Positions 42,430-51,684 are shown, numbered from the stretch's first letter. The stretch: DNA of 64,000 bases from Terrirubrum flagellatum (GCF_022059845.1 NZ_CP091851.1:1612001-1676000); one strand, 5' to 3'. Made by a program: numbers and translations. The notes: generated from the letters alone by a model not told the origin.

Positions 42430-43464
42430 TCAGCGGATCGGATAGGCGTATTGCAGGCCGCCCTTGGTGTAGAGCGCGTTCATGCCGCGCTGGATCTTCA
42501 ATGGCGAAGCCGGCCCGACATTGCGCTCGAACGCTTCGCCGTAATTGCCGACATGCTTGATGATGCGATAGGCCCAATCGTTGGTCAGCCCCATGCCTTC
42601 GCCGAACTTGCCTTCGACGCCAAGCAGGCGGCGGATTTCCGGGTTGGTCGATTTCAGCATTTCGTCGACATTGGCCTGCGTCACGCCATATTCCTCGGCG
42701 TTGAGCATGGCGTAGTGAACCCAGCGCACGATGTCGGTCCATTGCTCGTCGCCATGGCGCACGGCCGGCCCCAGCGGCTCCTTCGAGATCACATCGGGCA
42801 GCACGACGAAATCGTCGGGCTTGGCGAATTTCAGCCGCTCGGCGGCGAGGCCTGACGTGTCTGTCGTGAAGGAGTCGCAGCGGCCTGACTCGAACGCCTT
42901 CACGCCTTCCTCGTTGGTGGCGTAGGCGATAGTCTCGATCTTGATGCCGTTCGAGCGGGCGAAATCGGCGAGATTCATTTCCGTCGTGGTGCCCTGCGCG
43001 ACGCAGACGGACGCGCCATTCAGCTCCTTCGCGCTCTTCAGGTTGAGCGACTTGCGCACTATGAAGCCCTGGCCGTCGAAGAAGTTGATCGCCGGCCAGT
43101 TCATGCCAAGCGAAGTGTCGCGCGACAGGGTGTAGGTGGCGTTGCGCGCGAGGATGTCGACCTCGCCAGCCTGCACGACGATGAAGCGATCCTTCGGCGC
43201 CGTCGGCTTGAAGATGATCTTGGTGGGATCATTGAAGATCGCGGCCGAGATGGCGCGGCAATAATCGATGTCGAGGCCGCGCCAGACGCCCTTGTCGTCG
43301 GCGTAGCCGAAGCCGGGCAGGCCGAGATGCACGCCGCAGACGAGCTGGCCGCGCTGCTTGATGATGTCGAGCATGCCGGCTTTCGTGGGCGCTGTGAATG
43401 ACAACGCCGCGCCTGCGAGCGTAGCGAGCGCGAACAATTTTCGTCTTGTCGATGTAATGCGCAT
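42430..43464 (-). CDS. General L-amino acid ABC transporter substrate-binding protein (AapJ-like)
   Basis: 344 aa. AGGGG before ATG 43464; signal peptide RKLFALATLAGAALSFTAP. The mature domain matches AapJ: IIKQRGQLVCGVHLGLPGFG, DDKGVWRGLDIDYCRAISAA, LARNATYTLSRDTSLGMNW, EPLGPAVRHGDEQWTDIVRW. AapJ delivers many L-amino acids to the AapQMP permease complex. The permease and ATPase genes are absent here, so it is an orphan that would use a transporter encoded elsewhere. Last gene of the racemase-LysR-aminotransferase unit. Confidence 0.9.
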   Translation of the reverse strand: MRITSTRRKLFALATLAGAALSFTAPTKAGMLDIIKQRGQLVCGVHLGLPGFGYADDKGVWRGLDIDYCRAISAAIFNDPTKIIFKPTAPKDRFIVVQAGEVDILARNATYTLSRDTSLGMNWPAINFFDGQGFIVRKSLNLKSAKELNGASVCVAQGTTTEMNLADFARSNGIKIETIAYATNEEGVKAFESGRCDSFTTDTSGLAAERLKFAKPDDFVVLPDVISKEPLGPAVRHGDEQWTDIVRWVHYAMLNAEEYGVTQANVDEMLKSTNPEIRRLLGVEGKFGEGMGLTNDWAYRIIKHVGNYGEAFERNVGPASPLKIQRGMNALYTKGGLQYAYPIR

Positions 43465-43499
43465 GATTTTCCCCTCTTTGTTTTGAACCTGTTGTTTGT

Positions 43500-44825
43500 T
43501 TACGCGGCTATCGCCGCATCGACCGCGTCGCCAAGCCGTTCGACAATCGTGTCGATCGTGGCGGCGTCGGTGATGAAGGGCGGCGCGACGAGCACATGAT
43601 CGCCCCTGACGCCATCGCTCGTTCCGCCCATGGGATAGACCATGAGGCCACGCGCCATCGCCTCGTCCTTGACGCGCGCGTCGAGCTTCCGCGCGGGATC
43701 GAACGGCGCCTTCGTGCTGCGGTCGGCGACGAATTCGACGCCCATGAAGAGGCCGCGGCCCCTGATGTCGCCGACATGGTGATGATTGCCGAAGCGCTCG
43801 TTGAGGCGCTGCCGCAGCCGCGCGCCCATGGCGACGACGTTGTCGAGCAACCTGTCGCGCTGGATCACCTGCTGCACCGCGAGCGCGGCGGCGCAGGAGA
43901 GGGGGTGTGCGAGATAGGTGTGCCCATGCTGGAACATCTTCGAGCCCTGCTCGAAGGCGCGGAATATCTTCTCGCCGATCAGCACGCCGCCGATCGGCGC
44001 GAAGCCGCCGCCAAGGCCCTTCGCGATCGTCATCAAATCGGGCGACACGCCTTCCTGCTCGCACGCGTGCAGCGTTCCCGTGCGGCCCATGCCGCACATG
44101 ACCTCGTCAAGGATCAGCAGCACGCCATGGCGGTCGCAGACCTCGCGCACGCGCCGGAAATAACCAGGAACCGGCGTCACGGCGCCTGCCGTCGCGCCGA
44201 CGATAGTTTCCGCGACGAAGGCGATCACTGTCTCGGGGCCGAGCTCCGTGATCTTCGCTTCGAGCTCCTGCGCCAGCCGCTCGCCATATTGCTCCGGCGT
44301 CTCGTCTGCAGCGCGGTCGCGATATTCGTAACAGGGCGAGACATGGTGCGTTGGAATGAGCAGCGGCGCGAACTGCTCGCGCCGCCACGCGTTGCCGCCG
44401 ACGGCGAGCGCGCCGAGCGTGTTGCCGTGATAGCTCTGGCGCCGCGCGATGAAATGTTTGCGCGCTTTCTCGCCCTTCTCGACGAAATATTGCCGCGCAA
44501 GCTTCAGCGACGTTTCGATCGCCTCCGATCCTCCTGACACGAGATAGACATGAGTCATGCCCTTTGGCGCATGCGCGACGAGATGATCGGCGAGCTCTTC
44601 CGCGACTTCGGTCGTGAAGAAGCCGGTGTGGGCGTAGTCGAGGCTGTCGATCTGGCGACGCATCGCCGCGAGCACGTCGGGATGGCCATGGCCGAGACAG
44701 GAGACGGCCGCGCCGCCGGAGCCGTCGATATAGGTTTTTCCGTCGCGATCGGTGATCGTGAGGCCGCTCGCGGTCGCGGCGACGGGGTAGGGGCGTCCGA
44801 TCGTGCGATGAAGAAGATGGGTCAT
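43500..44825 (-). CDS. Class III PLP aminotransferase (aspartate aminotransferase family)
   Basis: 441 aa. YIDGSGGAAVSCLGHGHPDV, LVSGGSEAIETSLKLARQYF, RRQSYHGNTLGALAVGGN, PVPGYFRRVREVCDRHGVLL, LDEVMCGMGRTG, and the PLP lysine in MTIAKGLGGGFAPIGGVLI, here IAKGLGGG. This is the omega-aminotransferase/ornithine-type class, which moves amino groups from non-alpha positions. The start overlaps the LysR stop as ATGA, so the two are coupled. Substrate probably an amino acid imported via the adjacent binding protein. Confidence 0.88.
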   Translation of the reverse strand: MTHLLHRTIGRPYPVAATASGLTITDRDGKTYIDGSGGAAVSCLGHGHPDVLAAMRRQIDSLDYAHTGFFTTEVAEELADHLVAHAPKGMTHVYLVSGGSEAIETSLKLARQYFVEKGEKARKHFIARRQSYHGNTLGALAVGGNAWRREQFAPLLIPTHHVSPCYEYRDRAADETPEQYGERLAQELEAKITELGPETVIAFVAETIVGATAGAVTPVPGYFRRVREVCDRHGVLLILDEVMCGMGRTGTLHACEQEGVSPDLMTIAKGLGGGFAPIGGVLIGEKIFRAFEQGSKMFQHGHTYLAHPLSCAAALAVQQVIQRDRLLDNVVAMGARLRQRLNERFGNHHHVGDIRGRGLFMGVEFVADRSTKAPFDPARKLDARVKDEAMARGLMVYPMGGTSDGVRGDHVLVAPPFITDAATIDTIVERLGDAVDAAIAA

Positions 44826-45757
44826 CCGCTTTTTCCTTTCCTTGTCTCGGCGCTCGCGGCTGGCGCGCGCGTGATGCGACTCCAGAGCCGGTCGACGGCC
44901 GGACTGGCGCGCGAACGATCGCGATAGGCGACGATGTGCAGGGTCAAATTCCAGGGATCGTCGGCGACGACGCCAAGACGCCCCGCCTCGATTTCCGGCT
45001 CAGCGATGCAATCGGGCAGCCAGGCGACGCCATGGCCCGCAATCGCCATGCGGCAGAGCGTGTCGGACATGTCGCTTTCGAACATGCGCTGGCCGCGCAA
45101 CGGCCGGTTGGCGTTGTCGATGAGCAGATCGACCATGCGGCCGAGATAGGTGCCGCGCGAATACATCAGCAGCGGCAGCGCCTGTTCGGCCGAGCCCGGC
45201 CAGATGTTGCGCATGCGCGATGCGAGCTTCATGGCGGCGCAGGGCCTCAATGCTTCGGCGCCGAGCGGCGCGCGCTCATACTGATCGGGATTGAGATCGA
45301 TCGGCTGCGACGCCGTGTGATAGCAGATGAGGAGATCGGCGGCGCCGGCGACGAAAGAGGTCACCGCGTCATGCACATTGCTGGGGATGGCCTGACAGGA
45401 GAGGCGTTTTCCCGCGTCCCAGGCCGACCACCATGTCGCGAAATGTCCGGTGGCGAGCGCGTGCGGCAACGCCACGCGGATGTGATCGCGCCGGCTCGTC
45501 AACTCGCCCTGGAGATCGGCGCGCGCATCGACGATCTGTCGCACGATCTCGGCCGCGTGTTCGCGAAAGCGTTCGCCCTCGGGAGTAAGGCGCGTCGGAA
45601 ACACGCTGCGATCGATCAAGGTCGCGCCGACCCAATGTTCGAGCGACTGGATGCGGCGGCTGAACGCCGCCTGCGACACGTTGCGGCTGGCGGCGGCGGC
45701 GGTGAAATTGCCGCTCTCGGCGACCGCCAGAAAATCCTGCATCCAGCGGACGTCCAT
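44822..45757 (-). CDS. LysR-family transcriptional regulator
   Basis: 311 aa from ATG 45757. N-terminal HTH: MQDFLAVAESGNFTAAAASR, NVSQAAFSRRIQSLEHWVGA, LIDRSVFPTRLTPEGERF. The C-terminal half is a periplasmic-binding-like effector domain (VALPHALATGHFATWW, LLICYHTASQPI, VAWLPDCIAEPEI). Unusual for the family, it lies inside the operon it probably controls, between racemase and aminotransferase, rather than divergent. The palindrome at 46523-46553 is its most likely target. Confidence 0.9.
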   Translation of the reverse strand: MDVRWMQDFLAVAESGNFTAAAASRNVSQAAFSRRIQSLEHWVGATLIDRSVFPTRLTPEGERFREHAAEIVRQIVDARADLQGELTSRRDHIRVALPHALATGHFATWWSAWDAGKRLSCQAIPSNVHDAVTSFVAGAADLLICYHTASQPIDLNPDQYERAPLGAEALRPCAAMKLASRMRNIWPGSAEQALPLLMYSRGTYLGRMVDLLIDNANRPLRGQRMFESDMSDTLCRMAIAGHGVAWLPDCIAEPEIEAGRLGVVADDPWNLTLHIVAYRDRSRASPAVDRLWSRITRAPAASAETRKGKSG

Positions 45758-45764
45758 GTCGGGC

Positions 45765-46478
45765 TCAGTTGAGACGCGCGGCGGCGTCGAGCGAGCGCGC
45801 GACGCAGGCCCGCGCCAGCGCATCGGTGGCGTCGATCAAGCGCGCCTGCCAGCGGCTTCCGGCGAGAGCGAGCGGCAGCTCGGTGCAGGCGAGCAGGAAA
45901 TCATCGTCGCTGTCTGCGAGATGTTCGAGCGCGGCGTCGGCTGCGATGCGCGCTTCATCGATCGCGCCGGCTTTGACGAGGCGGATCACCGCGTCGATTT
46001 TCTCCTGCGTCGCCGCGTCAGGCGCGCGGACATCAGCGACGTCTGGCGGGATGCGGTCCTGATAGATGCGCGCGGCGACCGCGCCCGAGGTCGCAAGCAG
46101 CATAATGTCGCGACGCGGACGCCGCGCGATCTCGTCCGCCACGGCGTCGGCGATATGGATCATCTCGACGGCGGTCAGGTTCGCCAAACGGTCGAACCAG
46201 TGATGGGCGGTGTTGCAGGGAATGACGATCGCTTCGGCGCCGGCGCCCGCGAGCAGGCGAAGTCCGGCCGCCAGCGGCAGGAATGGCCCGTCATCATTGG
46301 CGACGATGGCGGCGCTGCGGTCCGGAATCTGCGGCACATGATGGACGATCATGGGCACATGGTCCTGATCGCGCTCGGCCGGCGTCAGCCGCGCGACCTT
46401 GGCCATGAAATCGACCGTCGCCAGCGGCCCCATGCCGCCCAGCACGCCGATCAGTCCTCGTCTGGGAACGCCCGTCAT
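45765..46478 (-). CDS. Aspartate/glutamate racemase family protein
   Basis: 237 aa from ATG 46478. An upstream ATG at 46532 lies inside a palindromic operator and is rejected. Two-cysteine racemase fold: IGVLGGMGPLATVDFMAKV, VIPCNTAHHWFDRL (first catalytic cysteine), LLATSGAVAARIYQ and LLACTELPLAL (second cysteine). It interconverts L- and D-aspartate or a related amino acid without PLP. First gene of the unit; LysR follows with a 7-base gap. Confidence 0.9.
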   Translation of the reverse strand: MTGVPRRGLIGVLGGMGPLATVDFMAKVARLTPAERDQDHVPMIVHHVPQIPDRSAAIVANDDGPFLPLAAGLRLLAGAGAEAIVIPCNTAHHWFDRLANLTAVEMIHIADAVADEIARRPRRDIMLLATSGAVAARIYQDRIPPDVADVRAPDAATQEKIDAVIRLVKAGAIDEARIAADAALEHLADSDDDFLLACTELPLALAGSRWQARLIDATDALARACVARSLDAAARLN

Positions 46479-46522
46479 GGCGCCAAGACTGGCCGAGCGG
46501 GCCGCTCCGAGCCAATGCAAAT

Positions 46523-46553
46523 TCTGCATCATGCAGGGATTGCATGATGCAGA
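46523..46553. promoter_or_regulatory. Large palindromic operator candidate upstream of the racemase operon
   Basis: Perfect 13-bp arms TCTGCATCATGCA / TGCATGATGCAGA with a 5-base spacer. The centre reads ATGC-N7-GCAT, a LysR-box-like T-N11-A layout. It lies 45 bases before the racemase start and fits a site for the operon's LysR protein. Confidence 0.65.
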
Positions 46554-46609
46554 GACGGCGAGGCGACGCGTCGTCCGCGGTGAAAGCGTCCGCGCGAAGC
46601 GCTGCCCGC

Positions 46610-47476
46610 TCAGCTCATCTTGGTCGCGGTCAGCGGCCCGTAGCGATTGGACAGGCCGCGCATCCGCGTCGTGCTGGTCAGCGGCTCCGGCGAGAAGGTT
46701 TCGATCGTCACGCCGCCATCGGCCGGATTCCAGTTGATGATGAACTTCGTGGGATCGGTCCAGGCTTCAACCGTGCCCTCGTTGAGCGGCATCTTGATCG
46801 GCGGCAGGGCGAGGTTCTTCGGCTTTTCCTTGGTGTAGGTCACGCCGTGCTGATCGGAGAAATAATAGTAATACTGGTTGCCGTCGTTCACGTCCCACCA
46901 TCCCGGCAGCCAGTCGGGGATCGGCCGCATGTCGGCGTGATCATAGATGTCCCAGAACAGGATGCGGTGCTGGCCGAAGATCGCGTGTTCGTTCATGACC
47001 GCGGTCGCGCCGGGAATGCTGCCGGACTGAAGGATGCTCGTTCCGTTCCAGAACTCGGTGTGGAAGCCCAAGCCCCTGTCGCGAAAGGCGAGCAGGCCAG
47101 TGCGGTCCTTCAGATAATCCTTCATCTGGCGTTCGTTGCGCGCCGCGCCGGAGGAATCCTTCGTGACGAGTTCGCCCGCGCCATAGCGCTGCGCCAGATA
47201 ATGTTCGAGCTCGTCGACGGCGCCGAGATAATAGCCGTTGCCGCCATAGATCTTCGGATTTTTGCGCCGCTGGCTGTTGGGATAGACCTCCTGGCCGACC
47301 GCGTTCAGCGCGTGGCTCACCTGGATGCAGCAGGGCGTGTTCTTGGGATCGCCGGGCTTCAGGTCCTTGTTGAGCTCATCCATGTAGTTCTGGATGGGGC
47401 GCGGCAACTTGTCGTATTTCGGGTAGTGCTTCTCGATATCGGCGAAGCTGACCCTGATGACGCCTCCATCCGGCAT
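46610..47476 (-). CDS. Tae4-like amidase (T6SS_amidase4-type) domain protein, orphan
   Basis: 288 aa; AAGGAGGA before the ATG. No signal peptide. Residues 1-150 resemble the Tae4 peptidoglycan amidase family: VSFADIEKHYPKYD, TPCCIQVSHALNAVGQ (catalytic Cys50 at a helix start), RTGLLAFRD, and FHTEFWNGTS (His139 with WNG, as HxDLWNG in Tae4). Residues 165-288 form an extra beta-rich domain (WDIYDHADMRPIPDW, DGNQYYYYFSDQHG). Tae4 enzymes cleave the gamma-Glu-mDAP bond and are delivered by type VI secretion; no T6SS gene or Tai4 immunity gene is visible here. A self-acting wall enzyme is possible. Confidence 0.65.
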   Translation of the reverse strand: MPDGGVIRVSFADIEKHYPKYDKLPRPIQNYMDELNKDLKPGDPKNTPCCIQVSHALNAVGQEVYPNSQRRKNPKIYGGNGYYLGAVDELEHYLAQRYGAGELVTKDSSGAARNERQMKDYLKDRTGLLAFRDRGLGFHTEFWNGTSILQSGSIPGATAVMNEHAIFGQHRILFWDIYDHADMRPIPDWLPGWWDVNDGNQYYYYFSDQHGVTYTKEKPKNLALPPIKMPLNEGTVEAWTDPTKFIINWNPADGGVTIETFSPEPLTSTTRMRGLSNRYGPLTATKMS

Positions 47477-47727
47477 GGCGTCCTCCTTTTCCTGCGTATG
47501 TCCGTGGCCGCGGCGAGCGGCAGAGGCTCGCCGGGGCGTCTCACCCCCTTGCCTCCAGGAGACGACAGTTTGAGAGATCGCGCTGTGCGGGCGCGCACGG
47601 CGGCCTTGCGAGGAAGCGGTTGCTTGCGCACGGTGGAGGCAGTCGCAGATTGGCGATGCGCGCCACGATTTCGACTATCTGTTTGTGGAAGCGGTCGGCT
47701 CGCGGGGCGTTTCGGGACGCGTGGGGG

Positions 47728-48852
47728 ATGATGCCTGCAATATCGGGCCTTGGACACCGGCGGCGCGCGTATCTCGCTCCGGCGCTGGCGGCGACGCTGA
47801 TCGCGGCCATGGCCGGCGGCTGCGTGTCGCGGCCCGACAGCTCCGCGCTGAACCCTGTCGCCGCCGTCGCGGACGCCAGGACAGTCGGCGTCTTCGTCGC
47901 GACCAGCCGCGGGCGCGAGGAGGCGGGCCGCAACGTGTTCACCTCGGCGCGCGCGCCGGCGGCGAATTTCGCCCGCTTCGTCGTCTCCATCCCGCCCAAC
48001 CACACGCCGTCGATGGTCGAGTGGCCGATGCAGCGGCCCGCCGATCCCAGCCAGTCTTTCGCCGTGACGGACCAGTCGGCGCTCGACCGGCCAAATTTCC
48101 TCGCGCAGCTCGACAAGGCGGCCGCGACGACGCGCGGCGAGGTGGTGATCTTCGTCCATGGCTACAACATGAGTTTCGAGGAGGCGCTGTTCCGTTTCGC
48201 GCAGGTGCAGCATGACAGCGGGCTCGCGATCACGCCGGTGCTGTTCGCCTGGCCGTCGAAGGCCGACCTCATGGGCTATGTGGCGGATCGCGAAAGCGCG
48301 GCCTATTCGCGCGACTATCTCGAAAGCGTGCTGAGCGACGTCAACCGGCTGCCCCATGTGCGAAAGGTCATTCTCGCCGCCCACAGCATGGGGTGCTGGC
48401 TGGCGATGGAGGCGCTGCGGCAATCGCGGCTCAATGGCGGGGCTGGCGTGTCGAAGCTCGGCGATGTCGTGCTCGCCGCGCCTGACATCGATATCGACGT
48501 ATTCCGGTCGCAGCTCGAGGCGATCGGCAAGCTCAGGGAGCCGATCACCGTGCTCGCCTCGCCCGACGATCAGGCGCTGGCGTTTTCGCGGCGGATCGGC
48601 GGCGATGTCGATCGGGTGGGCGCGGTCTCGGTCGAGGATCCCCGCGTGCGCGAGACGGCCCGGCGCTACGGCGTCCGGATCATCGACATCAGCTCAAGCG
48701 CGTCCGACACGCCGCTCAATCACAACCGCTATGTGACGTCGGTGCCGGTGCTCGCCCAGATCGCCGCGAGCGGCGGGCGCGGCCGCGGCATCGTCCTCGA
48801 CGCCGGAACCTATGTGCTGGATTCCGCCGCCCGGACGCTCCTGCTCAAATAG
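47728..48852 (+). CDS. DUF900 alpha/beta hydrolase lipoprotein, paralogue 2
   Basis: 374 aa from ATG 47728 (GTGGGGG upstream; a second ATG follows at once). Lipoprotein signal ending MAGGC. Motifs as in the paralogue at 41254: [78 protein letters not shown] (nucleophile serine) and [11 protein letters not shown]. The two proteins share most of their motif residues. Divergent from the Tae4-like gene. The 36 upstream codons of the frame are not used. Confidence 0.87.
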   Translation: MMPAISGLGHRRRAYLAPALAATLIAAMAGGCVSRPDSSALNPVAAVADARTVGVFVATSRGREEAGRNVFTSARAPAANFARFVVSIPPNHTPSMVEWPMQRPADPSQSFAVTDQSALDRPNFLAQLDKAAATTRGEVVIFVHGYNMSFEEALFRFAQVQHDSGLAITPVLFAWPSKADLMGYVADRESAAYSRDYLESVLSDVNRLPHVRKVILAAHSMGCWLAMEALRQSRLNGGAGVSKLGDVVLAAPDIDIDVFRSQLEAIGKLREPITVLASPDDQALAFSRRIGGDVDRVGAVSVEDPRVRETARRYGVRIIDISSSASDTPLNHNRYVTSVPVLAQIAASGGRGRGIVLDAGTYVLDSAARTLLLK

Positions 48853-49022
48853 CCGCGCGCCGACGTCCGCGACGCTTCCAGCGCTTGCCAAATCGGCAAG
48901 CGTCCTGTAACGGCCCGCCCATCCCTCAGACGGAGATCGGGGTTCCCCTTGGGAATTCCATCCGGTGGCCGGGCCAAAAGCCCAGCCAGCCTCCGTCGAC
49001 GTTCCAACCGGAGAAGGCAGAT

Positions 49023-50063
49023 ATGGCTCTTCCTGATTTTTCCATGCGCTCGCTTCTGGAAGCCGGCGCGCATTTCGGTCACCAGTCCCACCGCTGGAAC
49101 CCGAAGATGGCCCAGTACATCTTCGGCGTCCGCAACAACATCCACATCATCGACCTCGCGCAGACCGTGCCGATGCTTCATCGCGCCCTGCAGCAGGTGT
49201 CCGACACCGTGTCCGGCGGCGGCCGCGTGCTGTTCGTCGGCACCAAGCGCGGCGCCTCCGAGGCGATCGCTGAAGCGGCGAAGCGTTCGGCCCAGTATTT
49301 CGTCAATTCGCGCTGGCTCGGCGGCACGCTGACCAACTGGAAGACGGTGTCGGCCTCGATCGCGCGTCTGCGCAAGGTCGACGAGCTGCTCGCCGGCGGC
49401 GCCGGAGCGGCCGGCCTGACCAAGAAAGAGCTCCTGATGCTCTCGCGCGAGAAGACCAAGCTTGAGCGCGCGCTCGGCGGCATCAAGGACATGGGCGGCG
49501 TGCCCGAGCTGATCTTCGTCATCGACACCAACAAGGAGCAGCTCGCGATCAAGGAAGCGCGCCGCCTCAACATCCCGGTCGTGGCGATCGTCGACACCAA
49601 CAGCGATCCCGATGGCATCACCTTCCCGATTCCGGCGAACGATGACGCCGGTCGCGCCATCGCGCTCTATTGCGACCTGATCGCGCGCGCCGCGATCGAC
49701 GGCATCGGCCGCGGCCAGGGCTCCTCGGGCGTCGACCTCGGCGCTTCCGAGGCCCCTGTTATCGAAGCGCTGCCGGCGGCCAACGACGCCGCGCCTGCGC
49801 CTGCCGCGGAAGCGGCGGAGACGCCGGCCGAGGCGTTCGAGACTCTCGCCGCGCCGCGTGGCGCGCCTGACGATCTCACCAACCTCACGGGCGTTGGCCC
49901 GCAGCTTGAGAAGAAGCTGAATGAGGGCGGCATCTTCCACTACTGGCAGCTCGCCGCCATGACCCCGGCCGACGAAGCCAAGGTCGACGCCGACCTCAAG
50001 CTCAACGGCCGCATCGCCCGCGACGGCTGGATCGACCAGGCGAAAAAGCTCATCGAGGCCTAA
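49023..50063 (+). CDS. rpsB: 30S ribosomal protein S2 with helix-hairpin-helix tail
   Basis: 346 aa; GGAGAAGG before ATG 49023. Residues 1-235 are a standard S2 ([85 protein letters not shown]). Residues 240-284 form an Ala/Pro linker and 285-346 a helix-hairpin-helix domain ([20 protein letters not shown]). The tail is seen in S2 or L21 of Rhizobiales and may touch rRNA. Followed by tsf, as usual. Confidence 0.97.
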   Translation: MALPDFSMRSLLEAGAHFGHQSHRWNPKMAQYIFGVRNNIHIIDLAQTVPMLHRALQQVSDTVSGGGRVLFVGTKRGASEAIAEAAKRSAQYFVNSRWLGGTLTNWKTVSASIARLRKVDELLAGGAGAAGLTKKELLMLSREKTKLERALGGIKDMGGVPELIFVIDTNKEQLAIKEARRLNIPVVAIVDTNSDPDGITFPIPANDDAGRAIALYCDLIARAAIDGIGRGQGSSGVDLGASEAPVIEALPAANDAAPAPAAEAAETPAEAFETLAAPRGAPDDLTNLTGVGPQLEKKLNEGGIFHYWQLAAMTPADEAKVDADLKLNGRIARDGWIDQAKKLIEA

Positions 50064-50123
50064 GAGTCTGGAGCGGCGCGCGCTCAAACGGAGTTGCCGC
50101 GCCGCTCTATCTTGTTGTTGGTC

Positions 50124-50168
50124 GCAACGTTATCGCGGAAAACCGGTTCCCACTTTTCCGCACGTTGC
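50124..50168. repeat. Rhizobiales-type intergenic palindrome, copy 2
   Basis: GCAACGT (50124-50130) and ACGTTGC (50162-50168) flank GCGGAAAACCGGTTCCC and ACTTTTCCGC. The core matches copy 1 at 35457-35509. It lies in the rpsB-tsf spacer. Confidence 0.7.
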
Positions 50169-50210
50169 TCCAGCTCCGCTGATCACACGGAGATCACACA
50201 TCTCCGCGAC

Positions 50211-50243
50211 AAGGCCCGGCGGTTTTCCCCCTGCCGGGCTTTT
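50211..50243 (+). terminator. Attenuator-like hairpin before tsf
   Basis: GCCCGGC (50214-50220) and GCCGGGC (50233-50239) followed by TTTT, between rpsB and tsf. It can act as a partial terminator adjusting tsf to rpsB expression. Confidence 0.6.
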
Positions 50244-50270
50244 GATTTCAAACGATACGAGGACATTCCG

Positions 50271-51200
50271 ATGGCGAACATCACCGCAGCGATGGTGAAG
50301 GACCTGCGCGAGAAGACCGGCGCGGGCATGATGGACTGCAAGGCCGCGCTCAACGAGACCAATGGCGACATCGAGGCGGCGATCGACTGGCTGCGCAAGA
50401 AGGGCCTGTCGAAGGCCGCCAAGAAGTCCGGCCGCATCGCCGCCGAGGGCCTGATCGGCATCTGGAACGAGGGCGTCAAGGCCGCGATCGTCGAGGTCAA
50501 TTCCGAGACCGACTTCGTCGCCCGCAACGATCATTTCCAGGGCCTGGTGAAGATGGTGGCGCACGCCGCCTGGAAGACCGGCGAGGATGTCGAAGCGATC
50601 AAGGCGGCGAAGGCCGGCGACGGCACGATCGGCGATGCGATTGCGTCGGCGATCGCGACCATCGGCGAGAACATGACGCTGCGCCGCGCGCGCGTGCTGA
50701 CGGTCGCTGACGGCGTGATCGGCGCCTATCTCCACAACGCGGTCGGCGAGGGCCTCGGCAAGATCGGCGTGCTCGTCGCGCTCGAATCATCAGGCGACAA
50801 GACGCAGCTCCAGGCGCTCGGCCGGCTCATCGCCATGCATGTGGCGGCGACCAATCCGGTCGCGCTCGATCTCGCCGGTGTGCCGGCCGACGTAGTCGCG
50901 CGCGAGAAGGCCATTCTCGCCGAAAAGAACGCGGGCAAGCCGGCCCATGTGATCGAGAAGATCGCGGAGTCGGGCCTGAAGAGCTTCGCCAAGGAGAACT
51001 GCCTGCTGGAGCAGGTCTCGATCCATGCCGAGCATGCGGGCAAGACGGTCGCGCAGGCTGTCAAGGAGAGCGAAGGCAAGGTCGGCTCATCCGTCAAGGT
51101 CGCGTCCTTCGCGCGCTTTGCGCTCGGCGAGGGCATCGAGAAGGAAGAAACCGACTTCGCCGCCGAGGTGGCCCAGCAGGCCGGCCTCAAGAAGGATTGA
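50271..51200 (+). CDS. tsf: Elongation factor Ts
   Basis: 309 aa; GAGGACA before ATG 50271. N-terminal UBA-like domain with [19 protein letters not shown] and [20 protein letters not shown], then the nucleotide-exchange core [16 protein letters not shown] (the TDFV motif that displaces Mg from EF-Tu) and the coiled dimerisation region ([20 protein letters not shown]). Restores EF-Tu-GTP. Cotranscribed with rpsB through a leaky hairpin. Confidence 0.97.
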   Translation: MANITAAMVKDLREKTGAGMMDCKAALNETNGDIEAAIDWLRKKGLSKAAKKSGRIAAEGLIGIWNEGVKAAIVEVNSETDFVARNDHFQGLVKMVAHAAWKTGEDVEAIKAAKAGDGTIGDAIASAIATIGENMTLRRARVLTVADGVIGAYLHNAVGEGLGKIGVLVALESSGDKTQLQALGRLIAMHVAATNPVALDLAGVPADVVAREKAILAEKNAGKPAHVIEKIAESGLKSFAKENCLLEQVSIHAEHAGKTVAQAVKESEGKVGSSVKVASFARFALGEGIEKEETDFAAEVAQQAGLKKD

Positions 51201-51220
51201 TTCGGAAACGAATTGAATCG

Positions 51221-51240
51221 GTTGAGCTGATAAGCTCAAC
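51221..51240. repeat. Short inverted repeat after tsf
   Basis: GTTGAGCT-GATA-AGCTCAAC, a perfect 8-bp stem 20 bases after the tsf stop, just before the main terminator. Confidence 0.6.
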
Positions 51241-51245
51241 GAATG

Positions 51246-51278
51246 AAAGAGCGGCCGCGCGGCCGCTCTTTTGTTTTT
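51246..51278 (+). terminator. Intrinsic terminator of the rpsB-tsf operon
   Basis: AAAGAGCGGCC-GCGC-GGCCGCTCTTT hairpin followed by TGTTTTT. It closes the operon here, so pyrH (11 kb away) has its own promoter. Confidence 0.88.
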
Positions 51279-51287
51279 CAAGGAGAG

Positions 51288-51683
51288 TCAGGCCGGCTCT
51301 GGGGCGAATTCCGGCGCGTTCGCTCCTGCTTTCGCCCGCGCTTTCAGAATCTCCGGCACATGTTGCTCGGACCATTGCAGAATCTGATCGAGAAGGTGGA
51401 CGAGATCCCGACCCAGCGGCGTGAGTTCATAGTCGACGCGCGGCGGGATCACGGGAAAGATCGCGCGGCTCACCAGGCCGTCCCGTTCGAGCAATCGAAG
51501 CGTCTGGGTGAGCATCTTGGGCGTGACGCCTTCGAGCTTGCGTGTGAGCTCTCCGAAACGCTGCGGCCCCCCGCGGAGCGAGCATACGACCAGGTAGGTC
51601 CACTTGTTCGCCAGCACTTCGAGCACCGTGTGAGACGGGCAGGTCCGGCTGAACACGTTGTAGCTGAAGATCTTTCTATCCAT
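51288..51683 (-). CDS. HxlR-family transcriptional regulator (pair 1)
   Basis: 131 aa. Winged helix of the HxlR/MarR-like class: RTCPSHTVLEVLANKWTYLV with the N-terminal cysteine, CSLRGGPQRFGELTRKLEGV, TPKMLTQTLRLLERDGLVSR, PRVDYELTPLGRDL. A cysteine ten residues from the winged helix is the redox/electrophile sensor in several relatives. Divergent from the quinone-oxidoreductase gene, which it probably represses. Start at 51683 has no strong ribosome site; TTG 51701 is an alternative. Confidence 0.88.
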   Translation of the reverse strand: MDRKIFSYNVFSRTCPSHTVLEVLANKWTYLVVCSLRGGPQRFGELTRKLEGVTPKMLTQTLRLLERDGLVSRAIFPVIPPRVDYELTPLGRDLVHLLDQILQWSEQHVPEILKARAKAGANAPEFAPEPA

Positions 51684-51684
51684 G

